A stretch of DNA of 64,000 nucleotides from Cricetomys ansorgei (lineage: Eukaryota > Chordata > Mammalia > Rodentia > Nesomyidae): positions 8,716,001 to 8,780,000 of the forward strand of contig JAMJFZ010003581.1 of assembly GCA_026225945.1 (NCBI GenBank), in the 5' to 3' direction. The position numbers and the translations under genes are program-made. Shown here piece by piece: positions 35,890-47,425 of this stretch. The notes under the pieces were generated by a model. That model saw only the letters and a list, made by a program, of their open reading frames with translations, was not told where the DNA came from and made no database searches. Numbering within the stretch: position 1 is the first letter of the stretch; each line of letters begins with the position of its first letter.

Positions 35890-35902
35890 TCACGAGAGGG
35901 AC
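35890..35902 (-). CDS. Taf8: Taf8 coding exon 9 (last three residues and stop)
   Basis: After a CTTTCTAG acceptor, thirteen coding bases (GTCCCTCTCGTGA) complete a Lys codon and add Ser-Leu-Ser and TGA. The -KKSLS end is the known TAF8 C-terminus in mammals, which makes this tiny exon convincing despite its size. Intron 8 is only 251 bases. The 3' UTR continues toward smaller coordinates. Confidence 0.88.
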
Positions 35903-36153
35903 CTAGAAAGAAGAATCACAGAGCCTGCCACAGGGCCCTCCTGCTCTCCTAGGAGAGTGCAGCTCTAGGGCTGGCAGGGTTGCCTTGGCTTCAGAAACTG
36001 AAATGCAAGAGATCCGGAGAAGAGAGGCAGAGGAAGAAGACTTCCTCTTGCCCAAGAAGTGCTCACCACGTTCACACCCACCGGCAAGCTTTTTCCTGCC
36101 AAGGATCAGATCAGCAGGCTAGAGCAGGCTCTGGGCCCTAGCCGCCAACTCAC

Positions 36154-36290
36154 TTCTTCCTGCGGATCTTGGGCTTCTTCACAGGTCGCAGATAGGGGTT
36201 ATCAATGATGCTCTCCTCCCCATTCCGGCTGCCAGACAAGGAGTTCTGCTGCAGGACAGAAGTGTTCTCCTTCTCAGCTCCAGAATCATC
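36154..36290 (-). CDS. Taf8: Taf8 coding exon 8
   Basis: 137 nt, residues 259-303 plus two bases. It reads DDSGAEKENTSVLQQN through IIDNPYLRPVKKPKIRRKK, the conserved basic tail with the nuclear-localisation signal. The donor sequence AAGAA|GTGAGT contains an in-frame TGA, so a transcript that does not splice here would end in -RRKK (304 residues) and lose the final Ser-Leu-Ser. Confidence 0.94.
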
Positions 36291-39107
36291 CTTTGAGCAA
36301 AAGCCGAAATAAAGCAGAACACCAGTGGCATGAGGAAAAGAGACTGTGCCCACAACAAGAACCACCTTTGGTGTCTCTTTATTGAGAAATGAGAAGACAG
36401 GAGCCACAGTCTTTTCAGTCACCATCTCTGCTCCAGAATCAATGAGACCTGGGCAGTGGCCAGCTCTAAAGGGATAAATCGTGAACTTTGACAAAGTGAA
36501 AAACTACAGGGTCCTCAGTCTCTTCTGAGGTGGGGACATGAAAGAATTGAGATCTGGGAGTGATGGTTAGAGTTTGCATGCTTCAGGGAGGAAGCCCAGC
36601 CCAATGGGATGATAAAAGGAGGTGACTATGGAGTAAGAAACAAAGGACAGAACAAATCAGTGCATGGGTCTCTCTCTCCTGGCCAAACTAACACAAGTCC
36701 TAACACATTTCCTCCAAATCTCTCATTTCTGGCACTTGAACTCAATCAGGTTCTTTATTAATTTTTAGCAAAGTTTTATATATATACATACCCACACTAT
36801 CCCATTAAATTCTGTTCTCCGCATAAAGCTACTTTCCTGTAGAGTACGTATGCTTGCCTCCTCCTGCACTAAACCCAGTGAGTGGACCTACAGCCACTGG
36901 AGAGTCCTTTTTCAAAACAAGTGCCACAAGATCAACTGCGCTCAGGTGGGGCCAGGTGCAGGGAAGGCCCGCCTGAGTTCTTAAGGGCTGAGCAGAGTGT
37001 CACCAGCCACTCCTCAATCTACCCTTCCTCCACATCCTAACTCTAAAGTTACTTGTCGGCCATGTAAACAGAATGACAGGTGAGAAGGCACCGAGGTCAG
37101 AAAGGCTGGCTCAGGGTCCCACAGAGGTAGAACATCAGGCATCTCTCTACCAAGGACAGCTTGTGGAAATGCTACTTTCTGGTCTCCTTCAGGCACAGGA
37201 AGCCTGGAGACAACAAGTAAAGCATCCAATTGACTCAAAGATTTGTAGAAAAAACAAAATGAGGCTTGCCACAAGACAAAATGAGGCTTGCCACAAGCTC
37301 CTTGGACCAGTGAAGAGACCAGAGTCCGGCAAGGCTGGAGAACACCAGCAAGCCCTACCTGTCCTGTGGCTATCCATGTCACTTCATGCAGAAGGCTCCA
37401 AGTCTGACTCCAACCCTGTTCTTTTTTTCATTGCCAGATCCCAGTTCAAACACCCAGCCGCTTGACAGCCCCATACAAACATCTCGTAGGCACCTCAAAT
37501 TCAATGTGCCTCAGCCTTCCCGGAGTGCCCTGCTCCCAGTCCCCCATCAAGGTAACACCACCCTTCAGGTGCTTTGAGCCAGTGAGTTCTGCAGTCACAC
37601 TTGTTTCTTTTCTGCCACCCAACTCCCATCTGCTAGAACCTCCTCTTTCTTAGCTTTGCCTATCAATACAATCAAACCCTTTTCACTGCCTCTGTTGTGA
37701 CCACCTCAGGAGGAGGATCCACATCTATCCCTGGCCTCCGCCACTGTGATGGCTTCCTAAAGGAGCAGGGTTCCCTCTCGGGCCCACTCTCACCAGAGCC
37801 ATCAGTGATGCTTTCGGAAGTTCAGAAATCTCCCTCCTTGGCTCCACGCCCTCCTGCAACTCTGCTCGCCCAGCTCTTGAAACAGCTGGCCCCATCAGAT
37901 CAGCCCTTCCCTGTTGCTCCATCCCAACCACTGACGCTCCTCAGGCCCTCTGCACCAGCCGTTACTTCTACAAGGACCTTCTTCCCCAGAGAGTGCATGG
38001 CTCACCTCTCCTCTCCCCTTCAAGTCTCTTGCTTGGTGGTCCACCCTGAGTGTCCTACTATGGAAAAGCAAAGCCTCCGTCCTCGACATGGTCTGTTCTG
38101 TCCACAGCACTTCCATCTTGAGTACACTGAGTGGTGACTTACGGATTATGTTTTAAAGTTCATTCCCTCACTGCCAAACAGTGGCTCTCAAAAGGCAGAG
38201 GTTTCATCTGTTGGGGTCACTGCTTTATCCTAAGCAGCCAGAACAGTATCTGACACGTCTTCATTGTAAAACAGGTGCTTACTGAGTAGATGATTGGTAT
38301 GATTTTTCATAAAAGAGTAAGAGTTTAAACTTCCGGTTGCCTGCACAAGAGAGCTAGTTCGAATGTATAAGGGGAAAAAAAAAACTATTAGCCACTCTAA
38401 AACTGGTTCCTTTATGTTCAAGGACATGGAGAAAGAGGTTAAGATGTCCCATAGTAACAGTCCCTGAGGCGCACTGTCACTGGGAGATAAAAGGACAGTT
38501 TAAAGTTGGTCACGGACGAGCTGTGACTGTGCCCCGCATGTGGAGGCAGGATTTGGGTTTCTAACACATGATCACATTTCACAGGGCACCAGGATAGTAA
38601 TGAGTCCGAACAACTGTCTTTTTTTATTGTACTTTGCATAGAAGAGTGCATGCTGTACAGCAAAGAGGTACTACAAGTTAGCTCGCTCTACCTTAGGCTG
38701 CCCTGCAGGTGCTGTGCCCACTGCCTGGAAACTCCACCCTGAGACGCATGCAGGCGTTGGTCTCTTCAGGTCTTTACTCAAGACATGAGTGAATCACCTT
38801 CTAATCCCTCCACCCCTTCCACGGTTCCATTTCTAATCTCTTTAGCTCCTTGAGGGCAAGGCTTTGTCTGTCTTGCCTTCTCCTAGTCCCCCAGCACCTG
38901 GAAGTGTCTCATTCAATACCTGCTAATGAGTGACTCCCCAGGGTGACTCTTTCAGGATGGAGATCGGTCACATAGGCCTATCATGCAAGCTCCTAACAGA
39001 TATCCAGAGATCTGGGGTAGGCCCTGTTCAGTTCCCAAGGGCAGGGGCCTAGTGTGGAAGAGGCTATTTAGGGGGTATTCTGAGGCAGGCAGAAAGATAG
39101 AACCCAC
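36291..39107 (-). other. Taf8 intron 7
   Basis: 2.8 kb without a supported exon and unusually free of young SINEs. Open frames such as 37697-38137 (+, 146 codons) overlap others on the opposite strand and lack domains. A 21-base direct duplication around 'caaaatgaggcttgccacaa' lies at about 37256-37298. Part of 37.4-37.8 kb resembles an ancient mammalian interspersed repeat, family not determined. Confidence 0.6.
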
Positions 39108-39250
39108 CGTGCTGATATGAAGAGCAATATTCTCTGTGTCTGTCTGCTCATCCTGCTCCGAGGAGTCCGTCTCTTCCATCTGTTGTATCTCCAGCTCAGA
39201 GGGAAGCAAGGCTGTGAGGTAGGGGATGGTGAATGGTCTGGCAGCAATCA
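39108..39250 (-). CDS. Taf8: Taf8 coding exon 7 (acidic region)
   Basis: 143 nt, residues 211-258. It reads LIAARPFTIPYLTALLPSEL and then the acidic EETDSSEQDEQTDTE stretch, ending HIST. The last codon is ACG (Thr) where human has Met. CCCAG acceptor; the donor GTGGGT is weaker than the others. Confidence 0.94.
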
Positions 39251-39912
39251 CTGGGAATTGGAAGAGAGACATGACTGTGGAGCAGCCAGAGGGAGCCAGG
39301 TTTGAATGCTGCCCAGTCACCATGAGCTTGAGCTAGTTAATTCCTCTTTCCCATAAGCCCCTGTGTTCTGAAAAGGCAAAGCTAAGGGTTGCTAACTCAT
39401 GGGTCTGGAGGGGAATGGTTAGCACCTGCTAACCTTTGGCCATGATGACTTCAGAGCCAGGCACATAGCAGGCACCAAGCAGAAGCTTACTGACTGAATG
39501 CACCAATCTCCCCCTTCATGTCTACACAGCCCCAAGTCCACCATGGAAATGAGGGACTTGGTCAACAAAGCTTAAATGAGACATGACCCAAGAAAGGACA
39601 ATGACGGGCAAATGGCTGTAGACACCAGGGTTCCTCCTACCACTTGGGCCACCACTTCCTAGGGTCCAGCCACCCATGAGCTAACCGAAACTCACTGCCT
39701 CAAGTGGCCAATATATGGAAGCCTTTCTGTTTGGGAGTCATCAGTTAGGATGACTTGGGACTAGGGGAAAGGAACCAGAGAACAGAAGAACAAACTGCAC
39801 TAGACAAAAACAAGAAGGCATATTCACCTCTCCCCACCACACCGGGAGAAAGGAAAGATGGTGTGACTATCTCAAACAACAGAACAGGGTTCCCAGAGGG
39901 GGTGACTCTCAC

Positions 39913-40060
39913 AGGGAAATGTGCTGACGTCATCCTTGAAAAGACTCTGGGTCTCTCCCGTCTTGGCCATGAAGCGGGTGAGTGCTCGCTCCACGTCTCG
40001 CCTCTGAGATGCAGCCTTCTCTCGCAGGACCTGGTAGTCAGACACTGGCTCACGGTACGT
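39913..40060 (-). CDS. Taf8: Taf8 coding exon 6
   Basis: 148 nt, residues 162-210. It reads TYREPVSDYQVLREKAASQR, then DVERALTRFMAKTGETQSLF and KDDVSTFP, the conserved TAF8 C-terminal domain. TTCTAG acceptor; the donor is GTGAGA. Confidence 0.95.
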
Positions 40061-40499
40061 CTAGAACAACAAAGACACCAGGCTGAGTACATGCCGCCTT
40101 CAGCCCTCCGCAGGCCCTGCCTTGCTGCAGCTATGTCCTGAGAACATGACCTGCTAACACTAGAGTGAATCTATGTGAAGAGCAGCAGACAAGAGAAAGA
40201 TCAGGTCACTACATACATATTAAGAAAAATGCAAATATTCTCTACACAGATGACTTCATCTTCACTCAGCTGCCATGTCAGCTAGCCTTAGGTATAAGAT
40301 GCATATCAAGGAAAACTAGGAACCCCTAAGGAGCCCTAAGAGGGACCTCTGTTTCATCAGAAGGACTTGACATCTTTCAGTGTGTGAGCAGTGGCCCAGG
40401 TGCATTTGCATACCATACCACACTATTGTTTTAAATCCACCTTCTCCAAACAGACACACCGGTCCAAAAGATTCCCTCTAGAATTACTGACTACGGGCT

Positions 40500-42010
40500 G
40501 TGATGGTCAGAGGCATCTAGTTTCTCCTGGAGCTGGAGTTACAGGTGGTCGTGAACCACCCACTGTGGGTGTTGAGAACCCAACGCAGGTCCTGTGGAAG
40601 AGCAGCATGTGCTCCTAACCACTGCGCCATTTTTCCACTTTCCCCACACAGTTTTTACTGGAGGGACTTGTCAACATATTTACTGTTGTGACAGTCAGCT
40701 GAATAACTGAAATATGTTGTTTACAGTCTTCCTATTTATACTTAAGCACAGGAACAGAATTTTTGGCATGTCTAAATTTGTCCCAAAATGAAAATTTGAT
40801 TTTGAATATGCTTGTTAAAAACATTAAAATGCAGAATCTGGGCACAGTGGCTCGTACCTGTAATGCCAGTACTTACGGAAACAAGAGGCAGGATGATGAC
40901 TGCAAGTTCAAGGCCAGCCTGACCTACAGACTGAGTTTCAAGTCAGCCTGGTCTACAGTGAGTTTCAGGCCAGCTAGGGTTGTATATACAGTGACACCTG
41001 GACTCAAAAAAAAAAAAAAAAAAAAAAAAACTGTGATTATTTCAATGATACTTGATATTCAATAAATTGGGATTTTATTTTGTAAATGAGAAACTTATTT
41101 TTATCTATTTTGTGTGTGTGTGCTGAGAGTGCAACTTTTGTAGGCGAGGCTAAGTGCTTTACCACTGAGCTACAACCTTAGGTCCTAGTTTTAATTTTGA
41201 AGATTTATTTAATGTGTGGTTAGAGGTGGGGGGGAGAAGAGAGAGGGAGAGAAGAGAATGCTCACATCCATCAGGTGCCTGTGGAGGGCAGGAGAGAATG
41301 GCAAATCCTCTAGAACTAGTTACCTGTGGCATGAACTGCCCAGCATGGGTGCTGGGAATTGAATCCCCGTCTTCTGGAAGAGCAACAAGCTGAGTCATTA
41401 GGGTCTCACTGGCTGGCTGGCCTGGAACTCACAGAGATTTGCCTGCCTCTGCCTCCCAAGCACTGTGATTAAAGATGTGATCCACCACACCTGGTCACAT
41501 TGTTTCCATACAACTTTCTCAAATAGGAGAATCATTAAAGAATTAAAGTAAACTGATCCAAAGATCAGGCTTGTAATTTAATATCCTACACCAAGGTTCC
41601 AGAAAGAAAAAGCAGAAGCCATAGCAAGGCTCCCACTCAAAAGGTCACAGGTTTTCTGAACTTTTAATAAGGGTGAGATTATCTTTTAATGTACATTATT
41701 TTGTAATAGGTTAGCTAACAATAGTCATAAAAGTAAACACCTTGAGGCAGGTTGTAAATGCAGGATTTCTCTGTTGTAACTCTGGCTGTCCTAGAACTCA
41801 CTCTATAGACCAGGCTGGCCTCAAACTCACAGAGATTCACCTGCCTCTGCCTCGAGTGCTGGGATTAAAGATGTGTACTACCACCACCAGCAACTTGTAA
41901 TCTCAGCACTCCAGAGGTAGAGGCAGGATGACCTGGAGTCTGAAGTCATCTTTAATTACATACTGAGTTGGAGACCAACTTGAGCTGCCTGAGACGCTAT
42001 CTCTAGAAAG
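40500..42010. repeat. SINE cluster in Taf8 intron 5
   Basis: In order: B2 - fragment (40505-40640), B1-like + with internal duplication and A-run of about 26 (40838-41030), ID-like - (41118-41185, 'taccactgagctacaacctt'), B2 - (41190-41402), B1 - (41405-41500), B1 - (41750-41890), B1-like + (41893-42005). The 41.1-41.5 kb part is three antisense SINEs in a row. Confidence 0.82.
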
Positions 42011-42040
42011 TTTCTTTACATTATTTTTTATTGTCAGGAT

Positions 42041-42219
42041 CCATTAAACTCACTATATAAATGAAGTACTAACACTATGGATTGAATTGTATTCCCATTA
42101 AAGAAATGTTTAGATATAGTGAACTCAGGGTCATATGAGATGCCAAGGGTTAGGAGTTCACTATAAGCATTTTTAATGGGATCCATAGTGTTAGTACCTC
42201 ATATATAGTGTGTTAATGG
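42041..42219. repeat. Imperfect long inverted repeat (hairpin)
   Basis: The arm 42041-42081 ('ccattaaactcactatataa' through 'aacactatgga') pairs with 42182-42219 ('tccatagtgttagtacctc' through 'tgttaatgg') at about 85 percent. Further in, 'tcccattaaagaaatg' (42093) pairs with 'catttttaatggga' (42169), and 'tatagtgaactc' (42115) pairs perfectly with 'gagttcactata' (42154). The loop is about 27 bases, with an unpaired 11-base bulge on the left arm only. Confidence 0.85.
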
Positions 42220-42415
42220 ACCAAGAAATGCTGGAGAAATGCTGGCACACCCTCAGCTAGGGCCAGGCAAGCACAGATTCCCCTGCCCTGATAACACCTT
42301 GATTTTGAACTTCTGGCTCCTAGGCCTATGAAATAATAAATTTCTATTGTTCTAAGTCATCTAATTTATAGCACTTTGTTAAAACATCCCCAGAACACAA
42401 GACAGCATGAGCACA
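42075..42415 (+). mobile_element. Ancient MaLR-type LTR remnant
   Basis: The start 'tatggattgaattgtattcc' and the end 'gaaataataaatttctattg' with 'cactttgttaaaacatccc' are the hallmarks of an old mammalian ERVL-MaLR (MLT/MST-like) LTR. It is shortened in the middle. Its first bases form part of the hairpin at 42041-42219. Confidence 0.65.
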
Positions 42416-42694
42416 CTGCAGTCTAGTCCTGTTCGTGTGATTCAAGTAATTCATATATTCAAGTAACTTTTTCCTGGTTCAAAAATCAGTTACACATAAT
42501 GAGAAATTTGGAAAACCCAGAAAAGTATATGGATGACCACCACGGCAACCAGTAATCTCACCAAGAATTACTACAAACACACAAACACATGGAACAGACT
42601 CCCAGTTTTGTGTCTACATGGCTAAGTATCTTTGTGTTTGGTGGGAGAGGCAGTTTCTTTGTTAACTATTCTTCTGGTGGCAACTCATAATACT

Positions 42695-42905
42695 CAGGGG
42701 CTGGAGAGAAGGTTCAGTGGTTAAGAGCACTGGTCGCTCTTCCAGAGGACCTGGGCTCAATTCCCAGCACCCACTTGGTGGCTCACAACTATCTGTAACT
42801 ACAGTTCCAGGAGAACCAATACCCTCTCTGGCCTCTGTGGGCACCAGGTGCACCGTCACACAGGACAGAACACCCATACACATAAAATAAAATATTTTAA
42901 AATAT
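42695..42905 (+). repeat. B2 SINE, full length
   Basis: The start 'ggggctggagagaaggttc' and end 'cccatacacataaaataaaa' with all internal blocks in between make this one of the best-preserved B2s of the window. Its 3' half has the rat/cricetid form with 'ggcctctgtgggcaccaggt'. Confidence 0.92.
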
Positions 42906-42989
42906 TGTAACTTTTAATTGCTCAGTTGCTTTACTTTGTGTGCCTTACCCCTTCTGTCTCTCTTTTTGAGACAGCATCTCACTCTATAG

Positions 42990-43330
42990 CGAGACATTTT
43001 GAAGGAGTTTTGTGATTTTGGTTTCTCTAAAAACAGAATGGTTTTTAGAATACGTTTTTGTGTCCATCCCAGGGTAGTGGATGAGAGTGGTTTGATTTAG
43101 ACTATTCTTTACTGGTGGCTATGATTTGTTTACGTGTCATTGTAAAAAACATAATTTTACCATGTGCAGCTTGTCCTTATGGTTGCGTGCGGCTTAGACT
43201 TCTGGGAGCTTTGCTCAGAGTATATATTGGTTGAGACCCAAGGATCCAGAGAGGCAATTAGGTTCAGGGATATTGTGTTGAGACATTAGTCCAGCTCACT
43301 GTCAGGTACTGCTCTCACGTATTCAGACCG
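42990..43330 (+). mobile_element. Unnamed LTR-like repeat, copy B
   Basis: The sequence 'gtgattttggtttctctaaa', 'tgtgtccatcccag', 'ggtggctatgatttgtttac' and 'agctcactgtcaggtactgc' follows the same order as copy A at 31050-31610. It lies in Taf8 intron 5, antisense to the gene. Confidence 0.55.
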
Positions 43331-43339
43331 CCTATCTTT

Positions 43340-44690
43340 TTTTTTTTTCTTTTCTGAGCTAGAGGGTAAAAAAGTATGGTAGCAAAGCTGCTACACAGGC
43401 TGGCCTGAAACTCATGGCCACTGTTCTGCCTCAGCCTTCTAAGTTCTGGGATCACAGGAGTGAGCCACCATGCCCTTAACAAGACTGCTTCTCCATAGGA
43501 AGAATCACAGTGAGAGCTGAACAGCACTTTGACCTTCAGCCAACTGTGTTTTACGTCACTCACAGCCCTGCGTGACCCACTACTCACCGGAGTTTTGATG
43601 TATGTATGGGGATCTGGAAACTCGGGAAAATGGCTGGGGATGTGTGGTGGGTGGGGTCGGTTCTGCCCTGCAGTGAGGGCCTTGGGCGTCACTGGCTGAT
43701 TGGTCACCGGAGCTGCAAAGGAATCATAACTGGTTACTTCTCCAACCCCTGCATTCTACAGATGATGGTCTCTGTGCAAAACCCCCTCTTTTTACTGGAC
43801 CACAATTAAACACCTTGCATTTCTATGATAAAAAGCCTTCCATACCCTTTTCAGATCAGCACACAATGTCCTGTCTTGCTGGGTGAGCTTGTTTGATATT
43901 TCAATCTGTGACAATCTGCCTGCAAGCCTCTTGCATCAAAAGGAGAGTGGCTGTCACCAAAGCTACTGTATAAAAGAACATGCTAAGTTCACTAAAGATG
44001 TTAAATGGCTGTCTTTCCAGAGACTGTGAGAGCATTGGAAACAGCATTCAGTGGTACAGCATACACTCAGCATGCAGGAGGCCCTGGGTCCAATTACCAA
44101 CACACACACACACTTCAAAGACCCAGTAATAGACACTGAGCTGGGGGAAATGTAGGCTTAACAATTATAAGAGCGGAGAAAAATGGCCCTTTCTCCTGCT
44201 TATCTCCAACACAGGTGGCAAGATGGCTCAGTGGGGAAAGGTACGTGCCACCAAGCCTGACAAGTTGAGTTCAATCTCCAGGACCCACATGGTGGAGGGA
44301 GACAGCCAACTCCACCAAACTGTCCTCTGACCTCCACATGCACGCCATGGCATGTGCATGCACACACAACAGCTGAAACATCTAAAAAGATGCCAATGCA
44401 AAAAAGCAACTTTAAGAAACAAATACAGCATCTCTCCCACAAGTCTAAAGACTAAAGCAGTTACTCCCTTCTTAGCTAAAGGGACTCACTTTTATCTAAA
44501 GCAGAACTAAACTTTCTACAAAAAAGATACATGATAAATATTTTAGAGTTCTTCTGTTTTGTTTTTGAGCCAGAGCCTATGTAGCTCAGGCTAGCCTAGA
44601 CCTCATTGTAGTCCACAGTGCACTAGAATTCGGAAGCACACCCTCATGGGTCCTAGGATTACAGATGTAGCCACCAAACAGGAGCAGTTC
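43340..44690. repeat. SINE cluster around Taf8 exon 5
   Basis: B1/B4-like - (43340-43480) lies just downstream of exon 5 in gene order. In intron 4: ID-like + (44035-44115, ends in (CA)n), B3 + (44205-44385, 'ggtggcaagatggctcagtg', 'cctctgacctccacatgcac') and B1-like - (44555-44690). Confidence 0.75.
43588..43712 (-). CDS. Taf8: Taf8 coding exon 5 (Pro-rich segment)
   Basis: 125 nt, residues 120-161. It reads PVTNQPVTPKALTAGQNRPH and on to HTYIKTP, the proline-rich region. TTTGCAG acceptor, GTGAGT donor, phase 0. Confidence 0.96.
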
Positions 44691-45118
44691 AAATTTTTCA
44701 AGCCGCAAAACTCTGCCTTTAAAACATGAAAGCAATCACAGATGATAAAACAGCTGCACGTCAATAAAACTTTATTTACAAAAGCAAGCAGTGGGCTACA
44801 TTTTGCCCAAAGACCATAGTTAGCCAACCCTGATTTAATGAAGCTAGAACTTTTACAGTCTTCTAGTACAGTCATTTGCTCTTCAGGGCTAAAGTACAAC
44901 AGCAGTAGCACAGATATAGCTTGGGTGCCTGGTGACTTAGATTCACAATATAATCCCATTGCCCAGATAAAATCAGGCTGTGGGTAGCTAACCCACCCCA
45001 AAGACTGGAAGGGAGCCTGTAACAAGGAAATGCTCTGATGCCTGCCCTATTCTCCCCCCATTGAGTCACACTATGATCACTGTGTACTTACTAAGTACCT
45101 AGGTTCAAAGCCACTTAC

Positions 45119-45181
45119 GTGCAGTGATGACCATCCTCTGGGACCGTTTTGCATAAGCAGGGAGAGTGTCCACATTGAACC
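45119..45181 (-). CDS. Taf8: Taf8 coding exon 4
   Basis: 63 nt, residues 99-119: GFNVDTLPAYAKRSQRMVIT, the end of the histone fold. Too short and lacking an ATG to appear as an open frame of note; it was found by matching the gap between exons 3 and 5. CCCTAG acceptor, GTAAGT donor. Confidence 0.95.
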
Positions 45182-45515
45182 CTAGGGACAAGAAAATCAA
45201 TCACTGCCTAAGCCACAAGGTACTGAATATGAAAAGGGGAGCTGACAGTGTGGAAAGGAGGCTTAAATTCTCAACTTAGCCACTATGCTGCCCCTCAAAG
45301 GAGCTCCAGGAGAACTCCCCAATAAGGAATTAGGGGATCTCCAAGACGGGTTCAAAGGAATCCTTCCTCATAACTTTCTAAACTAAAAGCAGACCAGGGA
45401 AACCATAAGGGAATCCAAGAACATTCAGCAGACACCCCAGTCCCCAGGCTTTCCTCCCTCCCTGGTAATCCTAACTCAGAGATGAGAAAGCACTAGAAGC
45501 TGCAGATGCACTCAC

Positions 45516-45614
45516 CCATTTCAACCAGTGTGACCACAATATCCGACAGTGTGGGCTGGGTCCTGGCTGTATGCTCGCAGTAAGATTTGGCACTTCTCCC
45601 GATTTCTGAGATGT
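45516..45614 (-). CDS. Taf8: Taf8 coding exon 3 (histone fold)
   Basis: 99 nt, residues 66-98. It completes the split Tyr codon and reads ISEIGRSAKSYCEHTARTQP and on to TLVEM, the second half of the histone fold that contacts TAF10. TTGTAG acceptor, GTGAGT donor. Confidence 0.96.
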
Positions 45615-45849
45615 CTACAAGAGGATCAAAGGCCATGGTTCCTCCAAAGTTCAACATACGATTATCAGGTAAGTCACTGGTTCTACTCAACATATACACC
45701 CAAATGACCAAAGGCAGGAGCTCAAACAGGCACTTGCGCACACTCACACATAGTAGCACCAATTCACAACAATTAAAAGGTAGGAAAGAATCCACTGATG
45801 GAAGAAGGGATAGACCAACTGGAGTAGACACATACAATGGAGCATTTTT

Positions 45850-47425
45850 GTCTGTTTGTTTGAGACAGGTTCTCAAAAAGCCTCAAACTCCATCTCCGTA
45901 TGTAGCAGAGACTAAACTTGAACTCCTGCTATTTCTGCCTTCATTTCCCAAGGGCTAGGATTATAGGTATACCAACCATACCCAGCTACACAATACAGTA
46001 TGTATTCAATCTTCAGAAGCAACAAAATATATAACGTGAATAAACTTTGAAACATTATGGTAAGTGAAATAAGCCAGGCACAAAAAGACAAATATTTCCA
46101 GATTCCATCTACATGAAGTACAGAGAAAAAGCAAATAAAAAGCAAATTCAGAGCCAGTGAGATGTCTCAACAGTAAAGGTGCTTGCTGCCAATGACCTGA
46201 GTTTGGTCCCTGGAACCCATATGATGGAGCAAATTGATTCCCACAAGTTATCCCTATGACCTCCATATGTGTGCTAAGGCATGCATGCAATCCCTACTAC
46301 ACACATAAATAAGTAAATAAAAGAAAGTTTAAGAAACAGTATGTTATATATAAAAGAAAAAAAAGAAAAAGCAAATTCAAAGTCAGAAAGATACAAGTTC
46401 TTGGAGCTGCGGGGGAAGACAGAATAGTTTTGTTCAAGGGAACAAGGTTTCTGGGCACCAACAATGCTGAAGATCGCACAGCACTGTGAGTGTGCACTTA
46501 ATGCCACTGCAAATGATTAAAATGACCACGTTGCTACACATCTCTCTCCCACACATACCAAAACAGTCTTACCTACAATAGACATTGTTTCTTCTGCCTA
46601 AGGCTGAGTCTCCAAAAGCATCTCAAGAAAGTGGGAGCAGTGTCTAAGACGACATTTACGAAGCTGGACTTGGTAAACGAGAAAGAGGGCCGTGTTTCTT
46701 GGTACTCACAGCTCTGCAGCATCTCCGTCAGCGTTTCCACAGATGCTTTCTCAGCACTCTCAAATCCTGCCTCTGTCAGCAAGGAGCTCACAACCACTTG
46801 CAAAGTCCTCCTCCGGGCCAGATGGTAGTTATCAGCAGGATTAGTGGATTGCTTACTTCCTGATCTCTGTGAAGGCCAGAGAGAGGAGACTTTTAACCAC
46901 TAGACATGGGTGAGACCACAGAGTTCACATACCATCAATGGCAAACAAAAGCGCCCTGTTTTTGTTTGTTTGTTTGTTTTCTGAGACAGAGTCTCACTGT
47001 GTAGTTCACACAAGCTGGCCTGGGCTGAAATTGCAATCCCTTTACTTCTACCTCCCAAGCACATGAATTACAGTTGTGTACCAATTTTTTCTGGATAGCA
47101 AAAGATCTCTTTTGCTAAATATCTGTTAGTGTTTAATATTTAAGACTTACAGATCTTATCAAGTAATAACTAAGCATCCAAATACAGAGACTTCCAATAG
47201 GATAAACGCTATTTGTTTTTAAAAAAAAAAAAAAAAAAAGTGTAGACGTGTGTGTTGTGTGCGGATGTGTATGTTCATGTGAGTGCAGTTGCACCCGGAA
47301 GCCTGAAGAAGGCGTCAGATTCCGTTAAGCGGAGTTACAGGTGGTTGTGAGCGGCCCCACCGAACTCCGTTCCCCAGGACTTAAGTCCAATGGTTAAGGG
47401 CCCTAAGTCATCTCTCCAGCCCCTT
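45850..47425. repeat. SINEs in Taf8 introns 1 and 2
   Basis: B1-like - (45850-45992) and B3 + (46148-46325, 'gtgagatgtctcaacagtaa', 'atgacctccatatgtgtgc') lie in intron 2. B1-like - (46965-47095) and B2 - (47240-47425, 'catctctccagcccc' end), preceded by an A-run of about 19 at 47220, lie in intron 1. Confidence 0.78.
46710..46866 (-). CDS. Taf8: Taf8 coding exon 2 (start of the histone fold)
   Basis: 157 nt, residues 14-65 plus one base. It follows a CACAG acceptor and ends at GTGAGT. It reads RSGSKQSTNPADNYHLARRR and then the first two helices of the histone fold through TEMLQS, essentially identical to mammalian TAF8. Confidence 0.96.

Noticed and set aside
36150..36494. Exon 8 reading frame extended upstream to an ATG (114 codons)
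   Set aside because: Only the part from 36290 down matches TAF8; the upstream part is intron 7 after an AG acceptor.
37697..38137. 146-codon open frame inside Taf8 intron 7
   Set aside because: Antisense to Taf8, Pro/Ser-rich, not recognisable; intron position and opposite-strand frames suggest chance.
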